Below, in pieces: positions 9,242-19,500 of a stretch of 64,000 nucleotides of DNA. This DNA is from Lachnospiraceae bacterium (GTDB lineage: Bacteria > Bacillota > Clostridia > Lachnospirales > Lachnospiraceae): positions 1 through 64,000 of the forward strand of contig CAJTDX010000018.1 of the NCBI GenBank assembly GCA_910575155.1, written 5' to 3'. The translations under genes and the position numbers were made by a program. The notes beneath the pieces are model-generated. The model did no database searches and had not been told where the DNA came from. It was given only the letters and a program-made list of their open reading frames with translations. The stretch's first letter is position 1; each line of letters opens with the position of its first letter.

Positions 9242-10513
9242 ATGAAGGTATTGATTGTAGGAAGCGGAGGACGCGAACATGCCATTGCCATGAGCGCGGC
9301 TAAAAGCCCCAAAGTAGATAAAATATATTGTGCGCCCGGGAATGCCGGAATCGGGCAGATTGCGGAATGCGTACCCATTGGCGCGATGGAATTTGACAGG
9401 CTGGTATCTTTTGCAAAAGAGAAAGAAATTGATTTTACCATAATCGGTATGGACGATCCGCTGGTGGGCGGCGTGACGGACGCTTTTGAGGCGCAGGGAC
9501 TGCGCGTATTCGGGCCGCGTAAAAATGCGGCGATTCTGGAGGGAAGCAAGGCGTTTTCCAAAGACCTGATGAAAAAATACAACATTCCCACGGCAGAATA
9601 TGAAACTTTTGACGATCCGAAAAAAGCCCTGGCTTATCTGGAACATGCCAAAATGCCAATTGTTCTGAAAGCAGACGGGCTTGCCCTGGGAAAAGGAGTG
9701 CTGATCTGCAATACCTTAGAGGAGGCAAAAGCCGGGGTGAAAGAGATTATGGAGGACAAGAAATTCGGTTCCGCCGGAAATCATATGGTGGTGGAGGAAT
9801 TTATGACGGGGCGCGAAGTTTCCGTATTGTCTTTTGTGGATGGAAAAACCATCAAAATTATGTCCTCTGCGCAAGACCATAAACGCGCCAAAGACGGGGA
9901 CCAGGGCTTAAATACCGGAGGAATGGGAACCTTTTCCCCCAGTCCTTTTTATACGCCGGAAGTGGATGAATTCTGTAAGAAACAGATCTATCAGGCAACG
10001 GTGGACGCAATGGCTGCGGAGGGCCGTCCCTTTGTGGGAATTATTTTCTTTGGGCTGATGCTGACAGAAGAAGGGCCGAAGGTATTGGAGTATAACGCCA
10101 GATTCGGAGATCCGGAGGCGCAGGTAGTGCTGCCGCGTATGAAAAATGATATGATAGAGGTAATGGAGGCGTGTGTGGCGGGGAAACTGGATGAAATAGA
10201 CCTGCAGTTTGAGGAGAACGCCGCAGTCTGCGTGGTGCTGGCCTCTGACGGGTATCCGGTGTCTTATGAAAAAGGATATCCAATAAAGGGCATGGAACGG
10301 TTTGAGACAGAAGAGGGATATTATTGTTTTCATGCAGGCACCGCCTTAAAAGACGGTGAGATCGTCACAAACGGCGGGCGCGTTCTCGGCATTACGGCAA
10401 AGGGCAGGGATCTCAAAGAAGCGCGCGCCAATGCTTACAAAGCCACAGAATGGGTGGAATTTGACAACAAATATATGCGTCATGATATTGGAAAAGCAAT
10501 TGATGAAATATAA
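9242..10513 (+). CDS. purD: Phosphoribosylamine-glycine ligase
   Basis: An ATP-grasp enzyme that joins glycine to phosphoribosylamine. The sequence opens MKVLIVGSGGREHAIAMSAA, and has ATP-grasp elements LKADGLALGKGVLIC, the VEEFMTGREVSVLSFVDG segment and the metal-binding EYNARFGDPEAQ. The track start at 9206 adds 12 residues; ATG 9242 follows GTGGAGGATAAT and matches the family, giving 423 residues. It is the last purine gene here; purC, purF, purH and purL are not in the window. Confidence 0.95.
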   Translation: MKVLIVGSGGREHAIAMSAAKSPKVDKIYCAPGNAGIGQIAECVPIGAMEFDRLVSFAKEKEIDFTIIGMDDPLVGGVTDAFEAQGLRVFGPRKNAAILEGSKAFSKDLMKKYNIPTAEYETFDDPKKALAYLEHAKMPIVLKADGLALGKGVLICNTLEEAKAGVKEIMEDKKFGSAGNHMVVEEFMTGREVSVLSFVDGKTIKIMSSAQDHKRAKDGDQGLNTGGMGTFSPSPFYTPEVDEFCKKQIYQATVDAMAAEGRPFVGIIFFGLMLTEEGPKVLEYNARFGDPEAQVVLPRMKNDMIEVMEACVAGKLDEIDLQFEENAAVCVVLASDGYPVSYEKGYPIKGMERFETEEGYYCFHAGTALKDGEIVTNGGRVLGITAKGRDLKEARANAYKATEWVEFDNKYMRHDIGKAIDEI

Positions 10514-10558
10514 GAGAGCTGATAGGTATGAAAGAAGAGAAAGCAGGAGAATACGAAT

Positions 10559-11314
10559 ATGATAAAATACAATAATTTATTTGACAACCAAAATATGAAA
10601 ATCATCGCGGAAAAAGGACCTGTCAAGGTGTTTGAGTACCAGCGTGACCTCAGTGTAAAACAGGACAATGCCATCGGCGCATATTATGCGGCGGAAATGA
10701 ATGTCCGCAAACGCCAGGTACTGATTGAACTGAACGGAACGCCCTGGCTGCTTCAGGCGGGCGCCATGCAGTGGATGGCAGGAGATGTGACCATGGGTTC
10801 CGGCATCAAAGGCGTGGGTGATTTCTTCGGAAAAGCCATTGCCTCCAAGGTTACAAAAGAATCCACCGTGAAGCCGGAATATAACGGGCACGGACTTCTG
10901 ATGTTAGAGCCTACCTTTAAGCATATTATTCTTGTAGATGTGTCAGAATGGGGAAGTATTGTATTGGAAGACGGTTTGTTCCTTGCCTGTGAGGGAAGCA
11001 TCAAGCAGAACGTTACTTCCCGCAGCAACTTGTCTTCGGCAGCATTGGGCGGCGAGGGATTGTTTAACCTTGCGCTGACCGGAACAGGAATCGCCGTGCT
11101 TGAGAGTCCGGTGCCTTATGACGAGCTGATTGAGTTTGAACTTGAGGACGATGTAGTGAAGATTGACGGCAATATGGCGATTGCCTGGAGCAATTCCCTG
11201 AAATTTACGGTAGAGAAATCGTCTAAGAGTCTTTTGGGTTCCGCAGTGTCCGGAGAAGGTCTGGTAAATGTATACCGCGGAACAGGAAAGATTTTGATGG
11301 CGCCTGTTTTGTAA
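10559..11314 (+). CDS. AIM24-family protein
   Basis: This 251-residue beta-rich protein is of the AIM24 family, named after a yeast mitochondrial protein; the bacterial role is unknown. Family features include LQAGAMQWMAGDVTMGSGIKG, the repeated hydrophobic strands with Gly-rich turns, and the C-terminal SGEGLVNVYRGTGKILMAPV. Start ATG 10559 follows AGCAGGAGAATACGAAT. It lies 45 nt after purD and may share its transcript; a strong terminator ends the unit 54 nt downstream. No signal peptide is seen. Confidence 0.85.
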   Translation: MIKYNNLFDNQNMKIIAEKGPVKVFEYQRDLSVKQDNAIGAYYAAEMNVRKRQVLIELNGTPWLLQAGAMQWMAGDVTMGSGIKGVGDFFGKAIASKVTKESTVKPEYNGHGLLMLEPTFKHIILVDVSEWGSIVLEDGLFLACEGSIKQNVTSRSNLSSAALGGEGLFNLALTGTGIAVLESPVPYDELIEFELEDDVVKIDGNMAIAWSNSLKFTVEKSSKSLLGSAVSGEGLVNVYRGTGKILMAPVL

Positions 11315-11367
11315 TCTGCTCTGATTTTAAAATTTTATAGTTCTTTTTTTTACTGACAATCAGGCGA

Positions 11368-11408
11368 AACCGCTGCAGTCTTATCATCCGGACTGCCAGC
11401 GGTTTTTT
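11368..11408 (+). terminator. Terminator after the purine/AIM24 unit
   Basis: AACCGCTGcAGTC pairs with GACTGCCAGCGGTT around a 10-nt loop and is followed by TTTTTTGTTCTTTT. This is a clear rho-independent terminator. Confidence 0.85.
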
Positions 11409-11464
11409 GTTCTTTTATAGGAAATTCCTTCGGATTCCCAATAAAATAAAAAACAATGATCGCA

Positions 11465-11507
11465 CTGCGGCGGAAAAGAAATATGCCGCTAAAGCGACCC
11501 GCCGCAG
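11465..11507. repeat. 9-bp inverted repeat beside IS1634 copy 2
   Basis: CTGCGGCGG and CCGCCGCAG form a perfect 9-bp stem with a 25-nt loop, ending 17 nt before the stop of the minus-strand transposase at 11525. There is no T-run on the minus strand, so it may be a weak terminator or the edge of the element. Confidence 0.4.
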
Positions 11508-11524
11508 GGGAAGAGGAATCTTTT

Positions 11525-13132
11525 CTATTCGATTTCCTGTCCTTTACTTTTTTTCTGTATGGTTTTCATCTGGCTTTTGGTGAGAAATTCATAGTCTGTG
11601 CGGAAACCGCAAATGTCGTGAAGCGCGTCTGTAATTTTATTCCGCGGATACAAAGGGATAAAGCCCTGTTCCGCAATTTTTGCAAAGTTCATGGCGTTTA
11701 GTGTCATTAAAATTTCATCAGGGCTGTACGTCCTGCCAAGTTTTGTTTCCAGGACCCGGTACAGCATAAGCCCAAGAAAACAGATAAGAAAATGTGCCTG
11801 GATCCGGTTTTCATCTTTCAGGTAAAGTGGATTAATAGTGAAATCATTTTTCATGATTCGAAAAAATTCCTCTGTCTGCCAGCGTCGTTCACTCACTTTT
11901 AAAATGCTGCTGATTTTATCTTCCAGAAGATCCGTGCAGACGGCGTAAAGTCCGTCATACGTTGCTTTTGTTGTGAGTTTTTTTATATCGTTTTTATGAA
12001 GATCAGCTTCGTGGCGTACTGTTTTTTGATAGAGGGCGTACTTTGGAGAGTATGTGACGATAAGACGCTGCGCAAGCTTACGGTTTGCAGACAATTTCTC
12101 TTTGTAATAGATATTTGCGTCTGTGTCGGGAAGTTTTGCAAGATCCACAGGTTTGTCATCGGAAACACGTTTGAATCCGTTTTGATCCAATGCCCATGCT
12201 TTATCTTCAGCAGGAAGTTTCCTAAGCGGCAGCGTAAGGATGTACGACCTGTTTTTTGTATGATGAAAAGCGGGGATATGTTCTGTTTTTTCATCCACGC
12301 AGTAAATAAAGTTCTGACAGTTAACTTCTTGCAGCAATTCTTCCGTCGCAGAGGCGAGAGGTGTACGGCTGTTGGCGTTTCCGGACAAAAGAGAAAGAGC
12401 CAGAGGCATTCCCCTTCCATTCATAAACAGTCTCATTTGAATCATGACGCCCGGTTTATGTTCTTTGCATTCACCGGATTTTTGAGGTCCGTTTGTCTGT
12501 GCCGTTTCAAAATAATAATAAGAAGAGTCATAATAAAGCGTTTTGTTATTGTGCCTGCAGATGGCGAGGCTGTTTTTACATGCTTCAGACTGAATGAAGT
12601 CATATTCACTGCCCAGGATATTCAAAGCATGGGAAATGTCCTGTGGTTTATAGGAAGTTTCCGCCAAAAATGAAGAAGCTGTTTGAAATGAGGAACGCCT
12701 GCTGTCAGGCTCCAGGAGTCTTGCGCAGACCAGAGCAAGGAGAAGGGCGTTTATGTCATATTTGAGCCTGTACTTTGTTTTGAGTTTCAGACAGGTTTTG
12801 TTTAACTGTAATCTGTAATAGATGGATTGAAGAAAAAGATATCCGCCCCTGAAAAACATCTGCCTGCCATAAGTGAGAGGTCTGTCAGTGTGAAAAGTAA
12901 TCGGCACAGATTTCTTTTTTTGCCCTTCTTTATATTTTAATGTCTCAAATCTTGCTTCCTCCTTTGCCCACGCCATAACATCGTCGCGGGTCGGGCCGTG
13001 TTCTATCAGAAGCTCTTTTAAGGTTCCAAGTTTACGTACCACAGAGGAGGTACTGATTCCCTGGTCATTAATATATCCTCTGGTAATATAAAATGATTCT
13101 GAATTTTTGGATTTTGATGTGGTAACTCTCAT
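11525..13132 (-). CDS. IS1634-family transposase, diverged copy 2
   Basis: A 535-residue homologue of the transposase at 835-2562 on the same strand. The N-terminus (TSKSKNSESFYITRGYIN) and middle are alike. A block of about 35-40 residues present in copy 1 (around GKSKKNRKNPNDPARFIGKT) is missing, and the conserved DAGLGSE context of the second catalytic Asp has become VDEKTEHI. All three acidic residues can still be aligned (YYDSSYYYFE, YCVDEKT, RWQTEEFFRIMK). Start ATG 13132 is preferred over 13156 because TAAGGAGGA lies 8 nt upstream. The frame is open, but activity is doubtful. No convincing terminal repeats were found. Confidence 0.85.
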   Translation of the reverse strand: MRVTTSKSKNSESFYITRGYINDQGISTSSVVRKLGTLKELLIEHGPTRDDVMAWAKEEARFETLKYKEGQKKKSVPITFHTDRPLTYGRQMFFRGGYLFLQSIYYRLQLNKTCLKLKTKYRLKYDINALLLALVCARLLEPDSRRSSFQTASSFLAETSYKPQDISHALNILGSEYDFIQSEACKNSLAICRHNNKTLYYDSSYYYFETAQTNGPQKSGECKEHKPGVMIQMRLFMNGRGMPLALSLLSGNANSRTPLASATEELLQEVNCQNFIYCVDEKTEHIPAFHHTKNRSYILTLPLRKLPAEDKAWALDQNGFKRVSDDKPVDLAKLPDTDANIYYKEKLSANRKLAQRLIVTYSPKYALYQKTVRHEADLHKNDIKKLTTKATYDGLYAVCTDLLEDKISSILKVSERRWQTEEFFRIMKNDFTINPLYLKDENRIQAHFLICFLGLMLYRVLETKLGRTYSPDEILMTLNAMNFAKIAEQGFIPLYPRNKITDALHDICGFRTDYEFLTKSQMKTIQKKSKGQEIE

Positions 13133-13591
13133 AAAACAAATCCTCCTTAGATTCATTATACAAAATATTACGATATATTACAATATTAAAAATGCGAATA
13201 TAGAGTATGCGAAAGCCACATTTTATAAGGCTTACAAGGGCGTTTAACAACATTTAAGAATTTAGCTGTGCATGAAAAAATTGCAAAAAACGGGGGCGCT
13301 AAATAAATTTTAATGGTAAACAGAAGGATATTATATGTTTTTTGAAATTCTGTTTGATTATAATTAAAAAATATTATGGAACTGATACAAGAAAAGGGAC
13401 AAAATTACCTGTGATTTATATAAATCAGACAAAAAGGGTTATTGTTCTTCTGTATCAGACAGAGGAGGTGGTCAGCGAGGCGTATATATGTTTGGACAGA
13501 GGGGCTGCAACAGTTGTTTTGACACAGAATCAGAAAGTGAGGAGAGAAATCAGAAACAGTTGTTTTACAATGCAAACAGAGAAAGGAAGGA
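13133..13591. other. AT-rich intergenic region before the GH97 gene
   Basis: The stretch holds the transposase ribosome binding site at its left end and the leader of the GH97 gene at its right end (AAAGGAAGGA before ATG 13592). The ORF at 13342-13605 has no family likeness and no ribosome binding site, and I regard it as chance. I could not place a convincing promoter. Confidence 0.4.
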
Positions 13592-16500
13592 ATGAGTATG
13601 AGTAAAAACAGGACAATAGTGAAACGTGTACTTGCGTTTGGATTGGCAATGATTCTTACCATATGCGGGGCGGCGGCAAATCCGGCGGGCAGCGTGCAGG
13701 CGGCGGCAAAGAAAAAAGTTACTTCCGTCCGTTTTTCAAAAGATACGATCGTCCTTAAAAAAGGAAAAACGTATAAATTGAAGACGACGGTAAAGCCGAA
13801 GAATGCATCAAATAAAAGCGTTTCCTATAAGTCGGGCAAAAAGTCCGTAGCGCAGGTCAACGCCAAAGGCAAAATAACGGCTAAAAAAGCAGGAATGACC
13901 AAAATAACGGCAAAGGCCAAAGACGGAAGTAAAAAAAGCGCAGTTTGTAAAGTATATGTTTATACGGCAAAGATAAAAAAAGCGTCCGTAACGCCGGCAG
14001 CAAAGACTCTGCAGATTGGCAAGACTGTAAAATTAAAGACAAAAGTCACATCCCCGAAAAAGGGTACGGCAAATGTCTTTACCTGGAAGAGCAGCAGTAA
14101 AAAGGTTGCTGTAGTAAATGCCGACGGCAAAGTAACAGCCAAAGGAGCAGGAACTGCTACGATTACCGGAACCGCAATGGACGGAAGTAAGAAGAAAGTG
14201 GTTTGTAAAATTAAAGTAGAAGCTTCTAAGCCGTCTGAAACGCCGGAACCGCCAGTAACGCCGGAACCGCCTGTCACCAAAGTGCTTGTTACCTCGGTAA
14301 AGCTTCCCGCGGCCCTGGAAATCAACGTAGGCGACAGTTCTAAGCTGAATGCGGAAGTTGAGCCGACAAATGCAGACAACAAATCCCTGACCTGGAGCAG
14401 CAGCGCTGCGGACGTGGTTTTTGTGGATAATCAGGGGAATGTGACAGCCAGGAAACCGGGAACGGCAAATATCACTGCAGCCGCGCAGGATGGAAGCGGG
14501 AAATCCGCACTCTGCGCTGTGACGGTAAAGGAAAATAAATCTGACATGCCTGGCGAACCGGCAGAAAAAGCGTTTTTAGATAGTTTATATGATACTAAAA
14601 ATATTGTTCAGTTCATAGCGGCAGGAACAAATAATATGGTCATTGAATACAATGACGGTTCTCAGATTTATGATATATGGTGGAATTGGATTGACTCTTC
14701 AGGCGGACTGCAGACAGCATTCCGACTCAGACCTGTTACTGAAGGCAGCGAGGAATTCCGGATCCAGACAGCGATGAGAGCAAGAGATAAGAGGGGACCG
14801 GAAGATAAAAGGGTTATGACGCCCAAAGACAACGGTACAAATTTAACTTTACAGGATTTGGATGAGAGCGACGAATCTCAGATTTGGTCTTTGAGAAAAT
14901 TAGAAAATGGCGCTTATATTGTTGTGAATAAAGCTTCAAAGCAGGTGATTTCTTTAGCGAAAGACGGAACGGAGCAAGGTACAGAAGTTTGTCTGAAAGA
15001 ATTTGATGCAGCGAGCACGGCCATGCAGTGGAATGTACAGACAAAAGAGGAAGTTGTTCCAGAAGTTGAGCCAAGTATATTGCTTGACAAAACGATGCTC
15101 AATGTAGGTGAGACTGTCAAGATTGAAATTGGTGAAGTAGAACCAGATGAAGTTACGGCTGCCTATGCTTCTTCGGATGAAGCGATTGCAACAGTAGACA
15201 ATAACGGTACAATTACTGCTGTTAAGAGCGGAAGCGCGACTATCACAGTAACAGTGAAATTTGATGGGAAGACATTTACTTTCAACGAACAGATTATAGT
15301 TGCGGGCGAAGAGTTGGGCGACTCGGCATGGCAGGTAACATCACCGGATGGAAATATTAAAGGCCTATTTGTATTGGATGAGAAGAAAGGTTCTCTTTGT
15401 TATGCGGCATACCATGGAGAGGATCTTGTAATTGAACCCTCGCCTTTGGGCTTAGTTACAAACAAAGGCGATTTCAGAGAAGGGCTTACCTTTAAATCGG
15501 TCAGCGACGTTCAGACTATCAATGATTCCTATCAATTGATAGGGGCGCGCGTAAAAGATGTAACGGCAAATGCCAATGAAGTTACAATAATGTTTGAAAA
15601 AAACGGCGTTTCTTATGGCGTAGTTGTCAGGGCGTATGATGATGGAATCGCATTTCGTTATAAAATTGAAGGAGAAGGCGATCTTCTGATTTCTGGAGAG
15701 GATACAGGCGTTAAGATTCCGCTTGGTTCTGAGGTTACGGTAGCTGATTATGACGAAGCAAATGAAAGGATTCCGACCGGAACGTCATTTGAGAATTTGA
15801 TTGGGAACTACAGTCTGATGATGACATATCAGTTAAAAGATAAAGACGTCTATGCATTGGTTTCTGAGGCTGATTTACAGGGTTCCTATTGCGTTTCTAT
15901 GCTGCAGGGCCATCCGTCAGGAATGATGGATATCCGTTTCTGTCCGAAGCAGCAGGAAGTTGGAGATGTGGTAACAACCGCGCCTTTTGAGTCGCCGTGG
16001 AGATATACGGTAATCGGAAGTTTGAGCGATATTACCCTTAATACGATGGCTGAGAATTTAAATCCGCCATGTAAAATAGAAGATACAAGCTGGGTGAAAC
16101 CAGGCGTTATGGCATGGACCTGGGTAAACGGCGATCCTTGCGATGATTTTGATACTTACAAAGAATATATTGATCTGGCAGTAGAAATGGGATGGCAGTA
16201 TCTATTGCTGGATGAAGGATGGTATGTACAGGAAAACCGTGTATTTGTGAAGTATTATGACTGGACGCAGGATTTGATTGATTATGCGAATGAAAAGGGC
16301 ATCGGCCTGATTGTATGGGCGCACAAGAAGAATCTGGAGACAGAAGAGGGACAGCAGAAAATCAAAGAATGGGCAGATATGGGCTTTAAGGGCTTCAAAC
16401 CGGACTTTTTCGATTCCGGAGCACAGGATGCCGTTCAGCTTGTGAATAAACTTGTGGAACTGGCGGCAGAAAATAAAATGCTGATTGATCCGCATGGTGT

Positions 16501-19500
16501 TTATAAACCTACCGGAATCAGAAGAACTTATCCCAATGCGCTAACCCAGGAAGGTATTTCCGCATCGGAAGGCCGTATGGCTTATTCTTCTTATAACTGT
16601 ACGTTGCCATATACGAGACTGGCAATCGGACCGGCAGACTACGCGCCTCTGGCATCCTTCTCCAATGCGGAACTTTATGGAGTGGATGATAAGTATCTGG
16701 AAGCATCCTTTGCAGGACTGGCAGCAGAAGCCGTATTGTTTGAGAGCGGTATGCAGTGTCTGGCAGATAAGCCGGCAAATTATGAGAAGAGCGCGGCAAA
16801 AGAATTTTATAAAAATATGCCTGCAGAATGGGATGAATCTGTTCTGGTTGACGGTAAGATAGGAAAATATGTAAACATGGCCCGCAGATCCGGCGAAAAC
16901 TGGTATATGGGTATTATGTGCAACGATGAGTTTACTTATGGCGCGGAGAACTATACGCAGAAACGTGATAAGACATTCGTCCTGGATTTCCTGGAAGAAG
17001 GCAAGACATATACGGCTGAAATTTACAGTGACGGTGCAGAAAAGACAAAGATTGAAACGCGCACCGAGGAAGTAAAGAAAGGCGACTCCATCACAGTTTC
17101 CTGTCTGCCGTACGGAGGCGCTGCCATTAAGATTACGCCGCAGGTGCCTGTGAGCCTCACAGTAGCTCCTGTCTTGAGGGTAACAGCGGGAGAGACAAAA
17201 GACCTGACAGCAAATATAAAACCGGAAGCTGCAGCAGGGCAGACGCTTACCTGGACTTGTGATAAAACACAGATCGCAACCGTAGAAAACGGCAAAGTAA
17301 CCGGAGTAAAGGCAGGTAGAGCTACCGTTACAGCGGCTATGGCGGATGGAACGAAAGCAAGCTGTAAAGTTATTGTTTCAGGAGCGCCGGTAAAAGTAGA
17401 AAAAGTTACTCTGAATAAAACAAATGCAGAACTTGCAGAGGGCGCAGTTTTGAATCTGGTGGCAACCTTAACGCCTGAGCATCCAACGGATAAGAATATC
17501 AAATGGTCCTCTGATAATGAGGAGGTAGCAAAAGTAAATTCCTCTGGCGAAGTAACCGGATACGCGGCGGGAACAGCAACGATCACAGCTACGGCGGACG
17601 CAAAGACTGTAACTGAGGGAGCAGCCAGCGCGTCCTGTACGGTAAAAGTAATCGCAGCGGATCCAAGCACTTATGAAGAGGTTAAGAGTATCCATACAGC
17701 AGCCTGGGACGCCTGCATTGACTGTAATGAAGTGACTCAGCTTTGGTGGAATTACATAGACCAGTTTGAAGACTCTTCCCTGAAATACAGATTTGTCTAT
17801 GATGAAACAGACAAAGACGCGTTTAGGGTAGAATCCATCATTGAAGGCAACGGAGTGATGATGACGGAACGTTCAGCAACAGAAGCAGGTACGGCAGTCG
17901 TATTTGGCAATCTGGATCCGGAAGACGATTCTCAGCTCTGGAAAATTCAGGATCTGGGCGATGGAAAGTGTGCAATTATAAATAAGAAATCCGGCCTGGC
18001 TCTGGCGTCAGAAGAAAAGAATGACAGCGGCGCTAAGCTTTCCATTCAGGAACTTTTGCAGGACAATGTATATATGCAGTGGACGATTCAGTCACACCGC
18101 AGGATGCTGGTTGCAGAAGATATTGAGACGATTTTGGCTAAGGCAATACTGAGTGTGGGAGAGATGACTACAATTGCCACAAACCCTGTACAGGAGGGCA
18201 TTACATATACTTCCCTGGATGAGAGTATTGTAACGACGGACGACGGCAAGGTTAAGGCGGTAGCAGAAGGTGTGGCAACGATTCAGACCAAGCTTTCCTT
18301 TAACGGAGAAGAGCGTGTGTTCTACGATCAGATTATGGTTGGAAGCGCTGCAAAAGAAGGATCCGTATGGCAGGTTACATCACCGGACGGCAAAATAAGA
18401 GCGGTATTTGCGCTGGATAAAAAGCGCGGATCACTGACATATACAGCCTTCCGGGAAGATACCGTAGTGGTAGAACCGTCTCCGATGGGGCTGGTTACAA
18501 ACCTGGGCGACTTTACAGAAGGTCTGGTGTTTGATAAACAGGACGCAGTAAAAGCAAAGACAGAAACCTATGAATTAAAAGGAGCCAAGGTAAAGAATGT
18601 GGAAAAAACAGCAAACGAAACCACGCTTTGGTTCAAAAAAGACGGCGCATCCTTTGGCGTTGCAGTCCGTGTATACGATGACGGAGTTGCGTTCCGCTAT
18701 AAGATTAATGGAAGCGCAGAATTAAAGATTTCATCAGAGAATACCGGCGTAAAGATTCCGGCAGGATCTGCTATTACGCTGATGCCCTATGACAGAAGTA
18801 ACGAGGGAATCCCGGAGCTGAAAGCATTCGAAGATCTCAAGGGAAGATACAGTATGCCTATGACCTATCAGGTAAATGATGAAACGTACGTACTGATTTC
18901 AGAAGCGCAACTGGAAGATACCTACTGCGGAGCAGAGCTGGTTGGCCATACCTCAGGAATGATGGATATCCGTTTCTGCGGCGAGCAGAAAACAGATGTG
19001 GTGACAGAGGCGCCGTTTGAATCTCCATGGAGGTTTGCAGTGATTGGCACGCTGAGCGACATCACACTGAATACCATGGCGGAAAACCTCAATCCGGATC
19101 CCGCATTTGACGCTTCCTGGGTAGAAGCGGGCGCCATGGCATGGACCTGGGTAAACGGAGATCCATGCGACGATTACGAAACCTACAAAGATTACATTGA
19201 TCTGGCGGCAGAGATGGGCTGGAAGTATCTGCTGATGGACGAAGGCTGGCAGCCGTATGACAGAACCAACATTTCTCCGGGAAGAAGCCATTATGAAGGT
19301 TTCTATTCCTGGACTGAGGATCTGCTGAACTATGCAGAAGAAAAAGGAATTGGACTTGTAATTTGGGTTGATAAAGCGGATCTGGACGATCCGGAAGAAC
19401 AGGAAAAGATTGCAGAATGGGCAGAGATGGGATTTAAGGGAATCAAACCAGACTTCTTTGAATCGGCTTCTCAGAGTTCTGTACATCTGATCAACACTCT

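Noticed and set aside
11456-11701. 81-residue plus-strand ORF
   Set aside because: It is mostly antisense to the IS1634 transposase and is a shadow of it; a similar shadow exists at 712-957 for copy 1.
13342-13605. 87-residue ORF before the GH97 gene
   Set aside because: No ribosome binding site, no family likeness, and its end overlaps the GH97 start.
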